Positions 1 through 9,135 of a stretch of DNA of 25,985 nt are shown here, piece after piece (position 1 is the first letter of the stretch; every line of letters starts with the position of its first letter). The position numbers and the translations under genes were made by a program. Source of the DNA: Chloroflexota bacterium. Its GTDB lineage: Bacteria > Chloroflexota > Anaerolineae > Anaerolineales > UBA4823. The stretch spans positions 1-25,985 of the forward strand of contig JAEWYL010000021.1 of assembly GCA_023395675.1 (NCBI GenBank), given 5' to 3'. The notes beneath the pieces are model-generated. The model made no database searches, was not told the origin of the DNA, and saw only the letters and a list, made by a program, of their open reading frames with translations.

Positions 1-367
1 ACCAACAGCTCTGCCGCGCGGCCGGTTGTCAAGATGATTGTAGGCAGGAATTACGGCCCGCACCGCCGCAGAGCTATAAGATTCTCTTATTGAAAGCCGG
101 TCTTTCATAAGACAAGATGCGCGGTGGATGAACCGGCTGACAGGAGCGCATAACGGTGCAGGCCAGCCGGGGGTTCGCATGTGCCATCCCCCGCTGCCTA
201 CCCTGCTTGACGCCGGCTGCCGGGTGAAGGATAATGATACTGCTGAGGAAGCAGCCGGCGAGCGAGCAGGGGCCTGAGCATGACCACGCGCGCTCTAACC
301 TGCGCTCAGACCAACGGGAAATGTGCTGCCCGGTCTCTGATCTCTTGTTCTGTATAAGCAGGCCGCC
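1..367. other. Upstream intergenic region, no gene supported
   Basis: I see no convincing coding sequence here. A 99-codon open frame on the - strand (74-373) has no recognisable domain or ribosome binding site and overlaps the start of the following gene. An imperfect hairpin is visible: 86-96 pairs with 102-111 with one bulged base and a short CCGG-containing loop. A TATAAG hexamer at 353-358 lies nine bases before the ATG of the next gene, without a recognisable -35. It could be a -10 giving a very short leader, but that is weak. Confidence 0.5.
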
Positions 368-1354
368 ATGCAAGCTACCCTGATCTATAACCCTAATTCA
401 GGTGGGATCGCCCAAACCAGCCCGGAACAGCTCACCGAGGCCCTGCACCGCGCCGGGTACAATCCCATTTACCAGGCCACCAGCAGTGAAAATGACCTGG
501 ACCCAATTCTGGCGGAGGCCAGGGGGCTGGTGGTCAGCGCAGGCGGAGATGGTACGCTGCGCGCGGTCGCCACCCGGTTGGTTGGCAAACCGGTCGGCCT
601 GGCGGTCCTGCCCCTGGGCACGGCCAATAACGTCGCCCGCACGCTTGGGGTGGAAGGCAGCCCGGAGGAACTGATCGCCCGCCTGAATCAGCCCGTCCGG
701 CTCGGTTTCGACATGGGCGTGGTCAGCGCCCCCTGGGGCCAGGACTATTTCCTGGAAGCTTTCGGCTACGGCCTGTATGCCGATGTCCTGGCAGCTTACG
801 AACCGGAAAAAGGAAAGAGTGTGCTGCGTTCCTTCAGCGCCATCACGCAGATTCTGCCCGGTTACAGCGTGCACCAGCCGGTCGTGCAGGTGGATGGGGA
901 GGATATTTCAAACGGGTACCTGCTGTTCGAGCTGTTGAATACCACCGCCTTCGGGCCGCGCGTGAAACTGGCTCCGCAGGCTGATCCCGGCGACGGCTGG
1001 TTAGAGGTAGTGGCCGTGCGGGAGGATAACCGGGACAGCCTGCTGGCTTATGCCGGCAGCCTGCTGTCCGAAGCGCTGGCAGACCTGCCCAGCGTCGAGG
1101 TCAGGCGCGCCCGCTGTGCAGAGATCGAATGGACGGGCGAGTTCTCCTTTCACCTGGACGGAGAGGTGCGGCCCTGGGTGGAACCGGAGCCGGGGGAAGA
1201 CAAAGCGCCCGAGCCTGATAAAACCCCGCACACCGAACTGCAGGCGGGCGGGCAGGTGCGCGTGGAGATACTCCCGAAAGCGCTTGAGTTCTGGCTGCCC
1301 CGTCCGGCAGACCCCGAACCGGACGAGAGCCCTGCGGAACAGGCCGCTCCGTAA
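368..1354 (+). CDS. Diacylglycerol/sphingosine kinase-like lipid kinase (DAGK catalytic family)
   Basis: This is a 328-residue cytosolic or membrane-peripheral enzyme of the DAGK/YegS/BmrU family, which transfers phosphate from a nucleotide to a lipid hydroxyl. The N-terminus begins with the family's first strand and NPNSGG (8-13). The nucleotide-binding GGDGT motif is at 59-63, followed by PLGTANNVAR at 82-91. The C-terminal beta domain has the conserved DGE at 264-266. An acidic, proline-rich insert of about 22 residues separates DGE from the last strands, and the tail after residue 310 is also Pro/Glu-rich; neither is typical of the core fold. The ATG at 368 fits the family N-terminus, but only a weak CAGG precedes it. 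The stop overlaps the ATG of the next gene by one base, which suggests translational coupling with the PHP protein. Family assignment is firm; the exact lipid substrate cannot be read from the sequence. Confidence 0.9.
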   Translation: MQATLIYNPNSGGIAQTSPEQLTEALHRAGYNPIYQATSSENDLDPILAEARGLVVSAGGDGTLRAVATRLVGKPVGLAVLPLGTANNVARTLGVEGSPEELIARLNQPVRLGFDMGVVSAPWGQDYFLEAFGYGLYADVLAAYEPEKGKSVLRSFSAITQILPGYSVHQPVVQVDGEDISNGYLLFELLNTTAFGPRVKLAPQADPGDGWLEVVAVREDNRDSLLAYAGSLLSEALADLPSVEVRRARCAEIEWTGEFSFHLDGEVRPWVEPEPGEDKAPEPDKTPHTELQAGGQVRVEILPKALEFWLPRPADPEPDESPAEQAAP

Positions 1355-2268
1355 TGCAGAGCACTGCGCCAGGCGTAATGCAAATTCAGTCCGGGATAAG
1401 AAATCAAAGAGCGCGGCCTTATCCCGTGTTCAGGTTAATGCAAGCCATCCAACAAAGGCCGGGTTCCGGCGGCGAGAAGCAGCTGGAAGGACCGACCCCG
1501 GCGGAAAAGGAGCAGATCGAAACCGCCGGCGCGGTGCGGGCAGAGCAGCCCCGGGCGGAGACCGGGACGATAAAAATTGATCTGCACTGCCACAGCGAAG
1601 CTTCCATTGACTGCAGCACGCCGCTTTCTCTCATCCCGGCCCGCTGCCTGGCGCGCGGGATCCGCGTGCAGGCCATTACCGACCACAACCAGATTTGGGG
1701 CGCACAAAAGCTCCTGGAGCTGGTGGAGCGAGAGGAAGTGGAAGGAGCGCGCGGCCTGACCATCATTCCCGGGGAGGAGGTCAGCAGCAGAGACGGGGAG
1801 ATCATCGGGCTGTTCCTGCATGAGCTGATCCCGCCGGGCCTGAGCGCCGAGGAGACGGTGGAGCGTATCAAAGACCAGGGCGGGCTGGTGGTGATCCCCC
1901 ATGGATTTGACCCTCTCAAACGCTGGCGCCTGAAGCCGGCAGCTTTGCAGCGCATCACCCCCCGGGTGGATGTGGTGGAGACTTTCAACGCCCGCATCTC
2001 GGACATCCGCTGGAACCAGGCCGCTGTAGATTGGGCCAAAGCGAAAGGGGTGCCGATGAGCGCCGGCTCAGACGCCCATACGCTGGCCGATATCGGCAGC
2101 GCCTGGACCGAGGCGGCCTGGAGGCCGGTCAGCGGGCCGGAAGATTTACTCCAGGCCCTGGAGGGGGCCATCCCGGTTGGCGAGTGGACGCACCCGGTGC
2201 TGGCGTTTCTTTTTAAAGCCTGGGACCGGACCCGGCGCAGGTTTAGAGCGGGCCGGACCCGCAGCTGA
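1354..2268 (+). CDS. PHP-domain metal-dependent phosphoesterase
   Basis: The protein is 304 residues if it starts at the overlapping ATG at 1354. The PHP fold begins near residue 73 (KIDLHCHS). Metal-binding motifs in order are HCH (78-80), TDHN (109-112), PGEEV (139-143), IPHGFDP (181-187) and GSDAH (238-242). This is the stand-alone PHP type seen in RNase AM/nucleotide 3',5'-phosphoesterase-like proteins, so a phosphoesterase acting on a nucleotide or RNA end is likely; the substrate is not evident. The first about 70 residues are Gln/Glu/Pro-rich and unlike the family, so the true start may be internal (ATG at 1378 or 1438). None has a strong ribosome binding site, and I keep 1354 because of the one-base stop/start overlap with the lipid kinase. 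The tail is Arg-rich. Confidence 0.85.
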   Translation: MQSTAPGVMQIQSGIRNQRARPYPVFRLMQAIQQRPGSGGEKQLEGPTPAEKEQIETAGAVRAEQPRAETGTIKIDLHCHSEASIDCSTPLSLIPARCLARGIRVQAITDHNQIWGAQKLLELVEREEVEGARGLTIIPGEEVSSRDGEIIGLFLHELIPPGLSAEETVERIKDQGGLVVIPHGFDPLKRWRLKPAALQRITPRVDVVETFNARISDIRWNQAAVDWAKAKGVPMSAGSDAHTLADIGSAWTEAAWRPVSGPEDLLQALEGAIPVGEWTHPVLAFLFKAWDRTRRRFRAGRTRS

Positions 2269-2308
2269 AGGTCCGGGGATGATTCAGCCGATTTTCACGC
2301 CAAACGTT

Positions 2309-2337
2309 TTGACATTCCTTCCCCGGCAAGGTATAAT
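2309..2337 (+). promoter_or_regulatory. Consensus sigma-70 promoter of the S1-domain gene
   Basis: TTGACA at 2309-2314 and TATAAT at 2332-2337 are separated by exactly 17 bases, so both hexamers match the housekeeping consensus perfectly. The predicted transcript starts near 2344 and has a leader of about 90 bases before the ATG at 2437. It lies just after the stop of the PHP gene, so the S1 gene is probably its own strongly expressed transcription unit. Confidence 0.88.
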
Positions 2338-2436
2338 TCATTTTCGCGGGTAAAGCCACCAGCGCGCCGCCCGCCTGACATGCCTATTCCCACCCTGGTG
2401 TGGTGGATTGGAAATTCTATATTGGAGAGATGTGCT

Positions 2437-3213
2437 ATGGACACAGAAACCTTAGCAGCCTCGGAAAACGCACAACCCCACGATCTTGCGGAACTGCAGC
2501 GGAAAACCCAGTTCAGGGGAACCGTTCTGAAGACCACCCTGGCCGGTGCCATTGTGGACATCGGCCTGGAAACGCCAGGGGTCGTCCATATTTCTCAGCT
2601 TCGTGAAGAGCCGACCAATCGCGTCGAAGACGTCGTTCAGGTGGGCCAGGAAGTGGATGTCTGGGTGCGACGCGTTGAACCGAAGAAAAACCGGATTGAC
2701 CTGACCATGATCAGACCGCTCGACCTGGAATGGCGCGAGCTAAATAAAGGTATGGTCGTGAAAGGGAAAGTCACCCGCCTGGAAAAGTTCGGCGCTTTCG
2801 TAGATATTGGCGCAGAGCGGCCCGGTCTGGTTCACATCAGCGAGCTGACCCATGACTATATCAAATCGGTCGAAGATGTGATCCACGAGGGCGACGAGGT
2901 CGAGGTCCAGGTGATTGACGTCAACCGGCGAAAGAAGCAAATCAAGCTCTCGATGAAAGCCCTGGAAGAGAAACCCGTCCGCCCGCCGCGCGCAGAAAAG
3001 CCGGCGCGCGATAAAGAGGCTTCCGAGCCGGAAGAAAAGGAAGAGCCGGTTCCTACCGCCATGGAGATTGCCCTGCGTGAAGCGATGGAGCGTTCTCAGT
3101 CGAACCGGGGTGAAGAAGAGCGGAGCAGGAGCAAGCGGAAAAACAAAGGCGAGAGCGAGATGGAAGACATCCTGGCTCGCACGCTGCAGCACCGCGGTCG
3201 CTCTGGAAAATAA
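2437..3213 (+). CDS. Two-S1-domain RNA-binding protein with charged tail
   Basis: The protein is 258 residues. Two OB-fold S1 domains are visible: about 25-94 (FRGTV...GAIVDIG...GVVHISQL) and about 104-176 (VKGKV...GAFVDIG...GLVHISEL), each ending in a strand like IDLTM or IKLSM. The remaining about 80 residues are highly charged (Lys/Arg/Glu) and probably disordered. It resembles a short form of ribosomal protein S1, and such proteins bind mRNA or rRNA and act with the ribosome. The start at 2437 is preferred over an upstream in-frame ATG at 2380 because GGAGAG at 2424-2429 sits seven bases before it and the extra 19 residues are unlike the family. A consensus promoter and a strong terminator flank it. 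Whether it is the organism's true S1 or an accessory S1-like factor cannot be decided here. Confidence 0.9.
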   Translation: MDTETLAASENAQPHDLAELQRKTQFRGTVLKTTLAGAIVDIGLETPGVVHISQLREEPTNRVEDVVQVGQEVDVWVRRVEPKKNRIDLTMIRPLDLEWRELNKGMVVKGKVTRLEKFGAFVDIGAERPGLVHISELTHDYIKSVEDVIHEGDEVEVQVIDVNRRKKQIKLSMKALEEKPVRPPRAEKPARDKEASEPEEKEEPVPTAMEIALREAMERSQSNRGEEERSRSKRKNKGESEMEDILARTLQHRGRSGK

Positions 3214-3241
3214 GCACTACCGGGGTTATTAAAGCCCCTGA

Positions 3242-3279
3242 AAACGGAGCGTCCGGCCGAACAGCCGGACGCTCCGTTT
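3242..3279 (+). terminator. Intrinsic terminator after the S1-domain gene, possibly bidirectional
   Basis: A perfect 16-base-pair stem joins 3242-3257 to 3264-3279 around a six-base loop, followed by a T-rich stretch (CTATTTCTT). It lies 28 bases after the S1 stop and 39 bases beyond the stop of the convergent lipoprotein gene. On the - strand four Ts follow the stem, so it may serve both genes. Confidence 0.85.
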
Positions 3280-3318
3280 CTATTTCTTCCCGCCGGCGCG
3301 CTCCGGCGCCGGTTACGG

Positions 3319-4722
3319 TCAGCCAATGGGGGTCCGTTCGCCGCCCGGCTCGTCGGGCCTGGAATCCCGCTCGACCTGTGTGTATAAGCGGGCAGCAAAA
3401 TCCTGGACCGCATTCTGCTGCTGCTCGGACGGCGCTTCGGTGCCCGTTCCAAAGAAAGTGAGGGTGACGACCATCTGGTCGGGAACGGGTGGATCTTCCT
3501 GGTTGACATCGAAACTCTGATAGGCATCCACCCAGCCATACACCTGCGCCAGCTGCTCTGCCGACAGGCGTATGCGCCCCAGATCCTGCGGATCATTTCC
3601 CCTGCAGGAAGAGGCATAGGCTTCGCCACTGAGATACACCGTCAGATCGTTGCAGAAACCGGCAATACCGCCCTCGCGGTGCCACGCCAGGGCCAGCCCC
3701 CAGGAAGCGCCGCTGCGCCCGCCCTCAGCCTCCATGAAAACCAGCCGGGCCCACTCGGCGATCATGCGCTGCTCCGGCGCGGTGGCCTCACGCGTCCCTG
3801 CGCCGGTCAGGGTCACGCTTCCGGCCGGGGTATCCGCCTCAAAGGAGGCATAGGTGCTGACAAACTCAGCCAGGTCGCTGGCGCGCAGCGGGGTCACAAA
3901 TCCGGCGGACATGAGCGGGCCTGCGCACGGGCCGAACACCAGTTCCTGCGCGCCGGCCTGCAAAGACTGGCAGCCGGCATCCGATTGCAGCTCCCAGGTG
4001 AGCGCGACCTCTCCGACCTGAACCTCGGGGGCCTGCGCCAGCAGGACGGTCCCCCCGGTCTGGTCGCTGTGGTACTCATAGCGCTGTCCCTCAAATTCGA
4101 GCACGATGCGGTAGCCGGGGGTCTCGGCCTGGGCGCACATCACGTCCTTGCGCTGGATACCCAGGCAGGAATCCGGCCAGGTCACCCGTTCGAAGCTGAT
4201 CACCCGCACCGCATCCTGCGGCATCCCGGGCCGCCCGGCCTGCATCTGCTGCCCGAGCACCTGGCGCACCGAGAGGACCGCGCCCGGGATGAAGCGGGCG
4301 ATCTCGCCACTGGAGTCCACCCGGAACTCCCACTGTTCGTCCCCGATCTGAAACAAACCCCCATAGCCTGAGGTGATCATCTCCGCGCAGACCTCCTCGG
4401 GCCGCGGCAGACCGAGGCAGGTGTCGGGCCACTCAGCCGGGTCCGCGCTCAGGATCTTAATGTCGCTCGGAGCCAGGCCCAGCTCGGTCGCCAGGGCCTG
4501 GCGGGCCTGCCGCACCGGCGCCGGGAACCCGCTCTGCCCGCCGTCCTGGTCCTGCTCCCCCTTCCCCTCCGGCTCAACCGGGAGAGGAGAGGCCGTTTCC
4601 TGCGGCTGAGGGGTCAGCTGGGCAGCGTCCGTCGCCTCTCCAGCCTGTGGAATAGGCTGGGCGCAGGCAGCCAGCGCCAGGCTGAGGACGACCAACCCTG
4701 CGAGTAATTTAGATTTCCACAT
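3319..4722 (-). CDS. Secreted lipoprotein with duplicated WPD(T/S)CLG module
   Basis: The protein is 467 residues. A signal peptide ends in a lipobox (L17-A-A-C20), so it should be lipidated at Cys20 and held on the outer face of the membrane. A low-complexity Pro/Gln/Glu linker (21-70) follows. Then come two related modules of about 75 residues: WPDTCLG (98-104) with Cys112, and WPDSCLG (182-188) with Cys196. The second continues TPGYRIVLEFEG and YEYHSD, and the first carries the matching SGYGGLFQIGD and WEFRVD. The paired cysteines suggest one disulfide per module. The C-terminal about 230 residues contain further cysteines and no domain I can name. The ATG at 4722 is preceded by AGGGAG at a suitable distance. 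I know such motifs from environmental lipoproteins, particularly in Chloroflexi, but not a biochemical role. Confidence 0.85.
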   Translation of the reverse strand: MWKSKLLAGLVVLSLALAACAQPIPQAGEATDAAQLTPQPQETASPLPVEPEGKGEQDQDGGQSGFPAPVRQARQALATELGLAPSDIKILSADPAEWPDTCLGLPRPEEVCAEMITSGYGGLFQIGDEQWEFRVDSSGEIARFIPGAVLSVRQVLGQQMQAGRPGMPQDAVRVISFERVTWPDSCLGIQRKDVMCAQAETPGYRIVLEFEGQRYEYHSDQTGGTVLLAQAPEVQVGEVALTWELQSDAGCQSLQAGAQELVFGPCAGPLMSAGFVTPLRASDLAEFVSTYASFEADTPAGSVTLTGAGTREATAPEQRMIAEWARLVFMEAEGGRSGASWGLALAWHREGGIAGFCNDLTVYLSGEAYASSCRGNDPQDLGRIRLSAEQLAQVYGWVDAYQSFDVNQEDPPVPDQMVVTLTFFGTGTEAPSEQQQNAVQDFAARLYTQVERDSRPDEPGGERTPIG

Positions 4723-4802
4723 GAGATGCGCTCCCTATGATTTCTTAACCAGTACTGCTATTCTTTACGATGCTGAGTTACGCAGTTCAGGGAAGATTTT
4801 GA

Positions 4803-4835
4803 GTGTATTTTGCTGGCTACGCCAGCAAAATACAC
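4803..4835. repeat. Long palindromic hairpin, short loop (member A)
   Basis: A perfect 15-base-pair inverted repeat (4803-4817 with 4821-4835) has a three-base TAC loop and core GGCTACGCC. The outer TGA/TCA bases extend it across a two-base bulge. The 5' arm is G/T-rich. No T-run follows on either strand, so it is not a standard terminator. It lies about 200 bases beyond the terminator of the ABC operon. Confidence 0.8.
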
Positions 4836-5033
4836 GCTCAACCCCTTCCAACGGCGTCAGTCCTGAAAACACAGCCGCCCGGAGTTCCCGCCAGGGATCA
4901 ACCCGCGGCTGAAGTGTCTCCAACTGCACCTCTCAGACGCAGGGAGAGAGTGAATTGTTCCCCCCTAATCATACCCTCCCAGGCGCCGGTGTGCGCGCAG
5001 TCTTCGGTGATCCACCCAGCGAGCGAAACTAAA

Positions 5034-5076
5034 AAGGTGTGTGACCGTGCGGAAATGCTCCGCCATCACACACCTT
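5034..5076 (-). terminator. Intrinsic terminator of the ABC operon
   Basis: An outer 11-base-pair stem (5034-5044 with 5066-5076) encloses an inner five-base-pair stem (5049-5053 with 5059-5063). Read on the - strand the hairpin is followed by TTTTTAGTTT. It starts 34 bases after the permease stop. Confidence 0.8.
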
Positions 5077-5109
5077 GCTGCCTATCTGAATGACCAACCA
5101 GCCGGGCGC

Positions 5110-6420
5110 TTACTCGTATTTCAGGGCGTTAACGGGGATGAGGGTCGCGGCGCGCAGGGCAGGGTACAGCCCCGAGAGCAGACCGATGAAAGTGGCAAAG
5201 ACCAGGGCGAAGAGCGGCAGCCAGGTGGGGGTAACCACCGCCACCGAGGTAATCTGCCCCCCCATGCCCGCATTCTGGCCCGCCATATAGGCCACCGCCA
5301 CCACGTTGATCACCTGTCCGGCGCTCCAACCCAGGAGCACGCCCCCCAGGCCGCCCAGGAAACCGATCCCGGCCGCCTCGCCCAGAAAGACGCTCAGCAC
5401 GTCGCGGTTGGTCGCCCCTACCGCTTTCATCAGACCGATCTCCCGGGTGCGCTCCAATATCGCCATCGCCATTGTGTTGGCAATCCCGATGGCGGCTACC
5501 AGGAGCGAGACCGCGCCCATCCCGCCGAAGACCACCTGCAGCACGGTGTAGAAGCTGCTGATCCCTTGCAGATAGGTCTGGGGGGTGTAAGCCAGGTAGC
5601 CCAGCTCGTTGATGCGGTCGGTGACATCCAGCACGTTCTCGGCCTCGTCCACCTTCACCATCACCACCGGGTAGCCTTCTTTATTGCGGTTGATGCGCGT
5701 GCCGCGCTGCCACTCGTTCAGGGCCGTCACCTGCTCCAGGGTCATATACATCGCCCCGTCCGATTCGGAACGGGTCTGGGTGAGCACACCCACCACTTTG
5801 AAGGGAAAATCCCGGCGCGTCATGCTGCCATCCGAACTGCTTTTATACAGGGCCATTTTCAGATTGGCATCCTGCAGTTCCGGCGGGGTAGGCGTGGGAT
5901 CCCCCGGCCTCCAGCGCGGGTCCATGAAAGACTGGGCCACCATCGGACCGACCACTACCTGGCCTTTCCCGATCTGAAGGCTGCCTGTCTGCGCTTCCAG
6001 CCCTAACTGGCTGAGGTCGGTGACATCCACCCCGATCACCCAGGGGTAACCGGTCAGGCGCTTATAGAACATCTCACCACCGGTATGGTCGCGCGGGTGC
6101 ACCTCCATTACGTGAGGAATGGCCTTCAGCTCCTCGAGGGCCTGAGGGGTGAGCAGCTTTTGGTTAGCCATGGCACCGCCTCCGCCGCCCGGACCAGCCA
6201 TGATCGGACCCTCACCGTAATTCGGGTTAACCGTGATCTGAGTCAGGTCGCTGATACCCCACAGGCTCTGGGTGGCGTTGCGCTGCAGGCCGATACCCAG
6301 GGAGACCAGGATCACGATGGCAGCCGTGCCGATCACCACCCCCACCGCAGTGAGCGCCACCCGGGCCTTCCTGCGGCCCAGGTTATCAAAAATGAGGGAA
6401 ATTAAATCCAGGAACCCCAA
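5110..6420 (-). CDS. MacB/FtsX-type ABC transporter permease
   Basis: The protein is 436 residues. An N-terminal membrane helix (about 21-45, ALTAVGVVIGTAAIVILVSL) is followed by a long extracytoplasmic MacB-like core domain. Three C-terminal helices of the FtsX domain follow. Conserved FtsX features are ILERTREIGLMKAVGA and the terminal LYPALRAATLIPVNALKYE. This family couples ATP hydrolysis to extracytoplasmic mechanical work or export, for example of lipoproteins, peptides or antibiotics. The start is TTG at 6420: AGGAG lies seven bases upstream and overlaps the TAG stop of the CARDB gene, so translation is probably coupled. It is the last gene of the operon 9924-5110 and presumably pairs with the ATPase at 8386-9081. 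A Gly-rich loop (GPGGGGG) sits early in the outer domain. Confidence 0.93.
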   Translation of the reverse strand: MGFLDLISLIFDNLGRRKARVALTAVGVVIGTAAIVILVSLGIGLQRNATQSLWGISDLTQITVNPNYGEGPIMAGPGGGGGAMANQKLLTPQALEELKAIPHVMEVHPRDHTGGEMFYKRLTGYPWVIGVDVTDLSQLGLEAQTGSLQIGKGQVVVGPMVAQSFMDPRWRPGDPTPTPPELQDANLKMALYKSSSDGSMTRRDFPFKVVGVLTQTRSESDGAMYMTLEQVTALNEWQRGTRINRNKEGYPVVMVKVDEAENVLDVTDRINELGYLAYTPQTYLQGISSFYTVLQVVFGGMGAVSLLVAAIGIANTMAMAILERTREIGLMKAVGATNRDVLSVFLGEAAGIGFLGGLGGVLLGWSAGQVINVVAVAYMAGQNAGMGGQITSVAVVTPTWLPLFALVFATFIGLLSGLYPALRAATLIPVNALKYE

Positions 6421-6430
6421 AGCTCAACTC

Positions 6431-8314
6431 CTAACCGGCCGGGATCGGAACAGGCGGCATCACATCCGGCGGCACCTCCCCGGGAGGCATCTCACCCGGG
6501 AAGCCCGGGTCAGGCGTATCCTGCCCGCTGTCCAGTCCGAGCAGGCCGCGCACGAAGCGCCACACCTTTTGCATCAGGGTCTCCGGCTCTCCGGGACCCT
6601 GCGGCATACCCACATCCGGCCCCATCCCCGGGTCCATGCCCGGTTCCAACACTCCGCCCGGCCCGGGGATGCCGCCTTCCAGCCCCGGATCTACCGGCGG
6701 GGCCTCCTGCACCTCTATAGTCACCGTGCGGGTGATGGTCTGGGCCTGATTAAAATCATCGGTGTACTCGATGGATACGGTCAGGTCCTGAGGGCCCGGC
6801 TCCGCGGGGACCAGCATGGCATCCAGGGTGTAATAACCGCCCGGCTCCAGCGGGCCAACCAGGGTGGTATTCTGGCTGAGCTCGCCGCTGGGAGCGGTCA
6901 CGCGCATGCTGCCCAGCACAGCCTGCTTCCGCCCCAGATTGACCACCTGGAGCGGCAGCGGCCCTGGCTGCCCGGCGAAGAACATCCCCGGGTCCTGGTA
7001 GAAGCTCACCTCGACGTTGGGCGGCGAGAAGACCAGCAGGGTGATCACCTGGTCGTCGGTGTACACGCTGCCGCCGCCGCTGTTGAAGGTGAACGAGATC
7101 TTCATGGGGTAAGCGCCCGGTTCGGTGGTCGAGTTCACGATCAGGTCGGCCTCAGCCGAGATCGTCCCGCCGGTCTCTACGTCGCCCAGGAACTGCACGT
7201 TCGAGGCCGCCACCGGAGCGAATTTGCCAAAATCTCCGCTGCCGGCGTCCACGCCGCCGGGGACGGGCGTCCCACCTTCGCTGCCGCCCGAACTGCTGCC
7301 CCCACCCAGGATCATGGAGACCCGCTCCGCCGTCCCGTTGCCCACATTTTGGGCCTGGATGCCCAGGCGGAAGCGGGTGCCGGGTTTCAGCATCTCGGCG
7401 TCCACCGTGTAGTTGGTGATGATCAGCTGGGGGCGGGGCAGCGCCGTCCCGGTGGGCGTGGGCGTGGCTGTAGCCCAGACGCCGGAATACTGGGTCACCG
7501 GGAGAGAGAGATTGAAGGTTTCATTGTAAACCGCGCCGTCCGGGCCCGTATAAGACACGTTCATTACCGCCGTGCCCGCAAGCTTTCCGACCAGGTCGTA
7601 AGTGGCGCGCAGGGGCTGGACGAACTTGTGCGTATCATAGGGGTCAATCTCGGTGACCGCCAGCACCCCGCCGCTCTTGAGGGGGATAAACTCGCCGGGG
7701 GTAAAGTTGGCGACCAGATTACGGGCGGGCATGCTGCCAATATTCTCCAGGCGGATAGTCAGGTTGAATTCAGACCCGGGCGCGACCGTCTCCTCGCCGG
7801 CGTTGTAGGCGCGCACGATGATGAGCGGGCGCTCCACCGAAATGGTGGCCGGCACTTCTCCATTCCCTGGCTGGTCTGCCGAGGGGGTAACCTGCGCCTG
7901 CCCAGGGGGCACTTCTGTCACCAGCTGCTGCCAGCCGGAGCCCGGCTCCGCCCCCGCCTCCCCCGTCACGGTCAGAGCCGGGATCAGGGAAGCCATCTCT
8001 CCATCCCCGTTCACCACGGTCAGATTGTAGCCCCCGGGCGCCAGGCCGGGCGGCAGCATGGCGGTGAGCATCTCGGAGTTGATGTAGCTGGTCTGGAGGT
8101 TGGTCATATCCGAGAGCACCACGTAGGCGCCCCGGACAAACCCGCTGCCATAGATGGTAAGCGGGGTCTGAAACTCGTTCGAGACCGTATCCGGCGCCAC
8201 ACTGGTGACTGCCGGGGCTGCCAGAGCCGGGATCGCGCCGGGCAGCATGATCCCGATCAGCAGCAGCGGCAGCAGCAGGCGAGAGAAGGGTTTGAGCAGT
8301 TTTGTGAGCTTCAT
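6431..8314 (-). CDS. Secreted IPT/TIG and CARDB-domain protein encoded within ABC operon
   Basis: The protein is 627 residues. A signal peptide occupies about 1-33, with cleavage probably at ALA-AP. An IPT/TIG immunoglobulin-like domain follows (about 34-117; VAPDTVSNEFQTPLTIYGSGF). Next come at least two CARDB-like beta-sandwich segments (about 160-270, with LENIGSMPARNL, and about 295-430, with AQNVGNGTAERV), and a third similar segment (about 440-545). A Pro/Gly/Met-rich region and a short amphipathic stretch near the end (LMQKVWRFVRGLLGL) complete it. No C-terminal membrane anchor or sorting signal is seen. ATG 8314 is chosen over GTG 8338 because an AGGAAA-type ribosome binding site lies between them. 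The gene sits between the ATPase and the permease, ten bases before the latter. It may be a substrate-handling or scaffold subunit of that transporter, but this is inferred from position only. Confidence 0.85.
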   Translation of the reverse strand: MKLTKLLKPFSRLLLPLLLIGIMLPGAIPALAAPAVTSVAPDTVSNEFQTPLTIYGSGFVRGAYVVLSDMTNLQTSYINSEMLTAMLPPGLAPGGYNLTVVNGDGEMASLIPALTVTGEAGAEPGSGWQQLVTEVPPGQAQVTPSADQPGNGEVPATISVERPLIIVRAYNAGEETVAPGSEFNLTIRLENIGSMPARNLVANFTPGEFIPLKSGGVLAVTEIDPYDTHKFVQPLRATYDLVGKLAGTAVMNVSYTGPDGAVYNETFNLSLPVTQYSGVWATATPTPTGTALPRPQLIITNYTVDAEMLKPGTRFRLGIQAQNVGNGTAERVSMILGGGSSSGGSEGGTPVPGGVDAGSGDFGKFAPVAASNVQFLGDVETGGTISAEADLIVNSTTEPGAYPMKISFTFNSGGGSVYTDDQVITLLVFSPPNVEVSFYQDPGMFFAGQPGPLPLQVVNLGRKQAVLGSMRVTAPSGELSQNTTLVGPLEPGGYYTLDAMLVPAEPGPQDLTVSIEYTDDFNQAQTITRTVTIEVQEAPPVDPGLEGGIPGPGGVLEPGMDPGMGPDVGMPQGPGEPETLMQKVWRFVRGLLGLDSGQDTPDPGFPGEMPPGEVPPDVMPPVPIPAG

Positions 8315-8385
8315 GATTGCGGTGTTTCCTTTCCGCACAGAGTTTTTAATTCAACGCGCGCCCCAGACTGATACAGGCGCGGCGC

Positions 8386-9081
<696 letters not shown>

Positions 9082-9135
9082 AAGCGAGAAGGGTGTGATC
9101 TGAAACTGTGATAGGGTTGCCGCGCTGCTGCCGGT

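Larger units (their letters stand above)
4723..5109. other. Intergenic gap with two hairpins
   Basis: This gap separates two - strand genes and holds no supported coding sequence. It contains the operon terminator at 5034-5076 and a second, unexplained palindrome at 4803-4835, both listed separately. The rest (4841-5030) shows nothing I recognise. The lipoprotein promoter must lie at the low end, but no good hexamer pair is visible. Confidence 0.5.

Noticed and set aside
74..373. A 99-codon - strand frame upstream of the lipid kinase
   Set aside because: No recognisable domain or ribosome binding site, and it overlaps the next gene's start.
4803..4840. A miniature transposable element with target duplication at the palindromes
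   Set aside because: I compared flanks of all four palindromes and saw no consistent direct repeat beside the arms.
6272..8371. A roughly 700-codon + strand open frame opposite the CARDB gene
   Set aside because: It is antisense to a protein with a signal peptide and recognisable domains, has His/Arg/Gly/Gln-rich composition typical of antisense GC-rich frames, and no domain or ribosome binding site.
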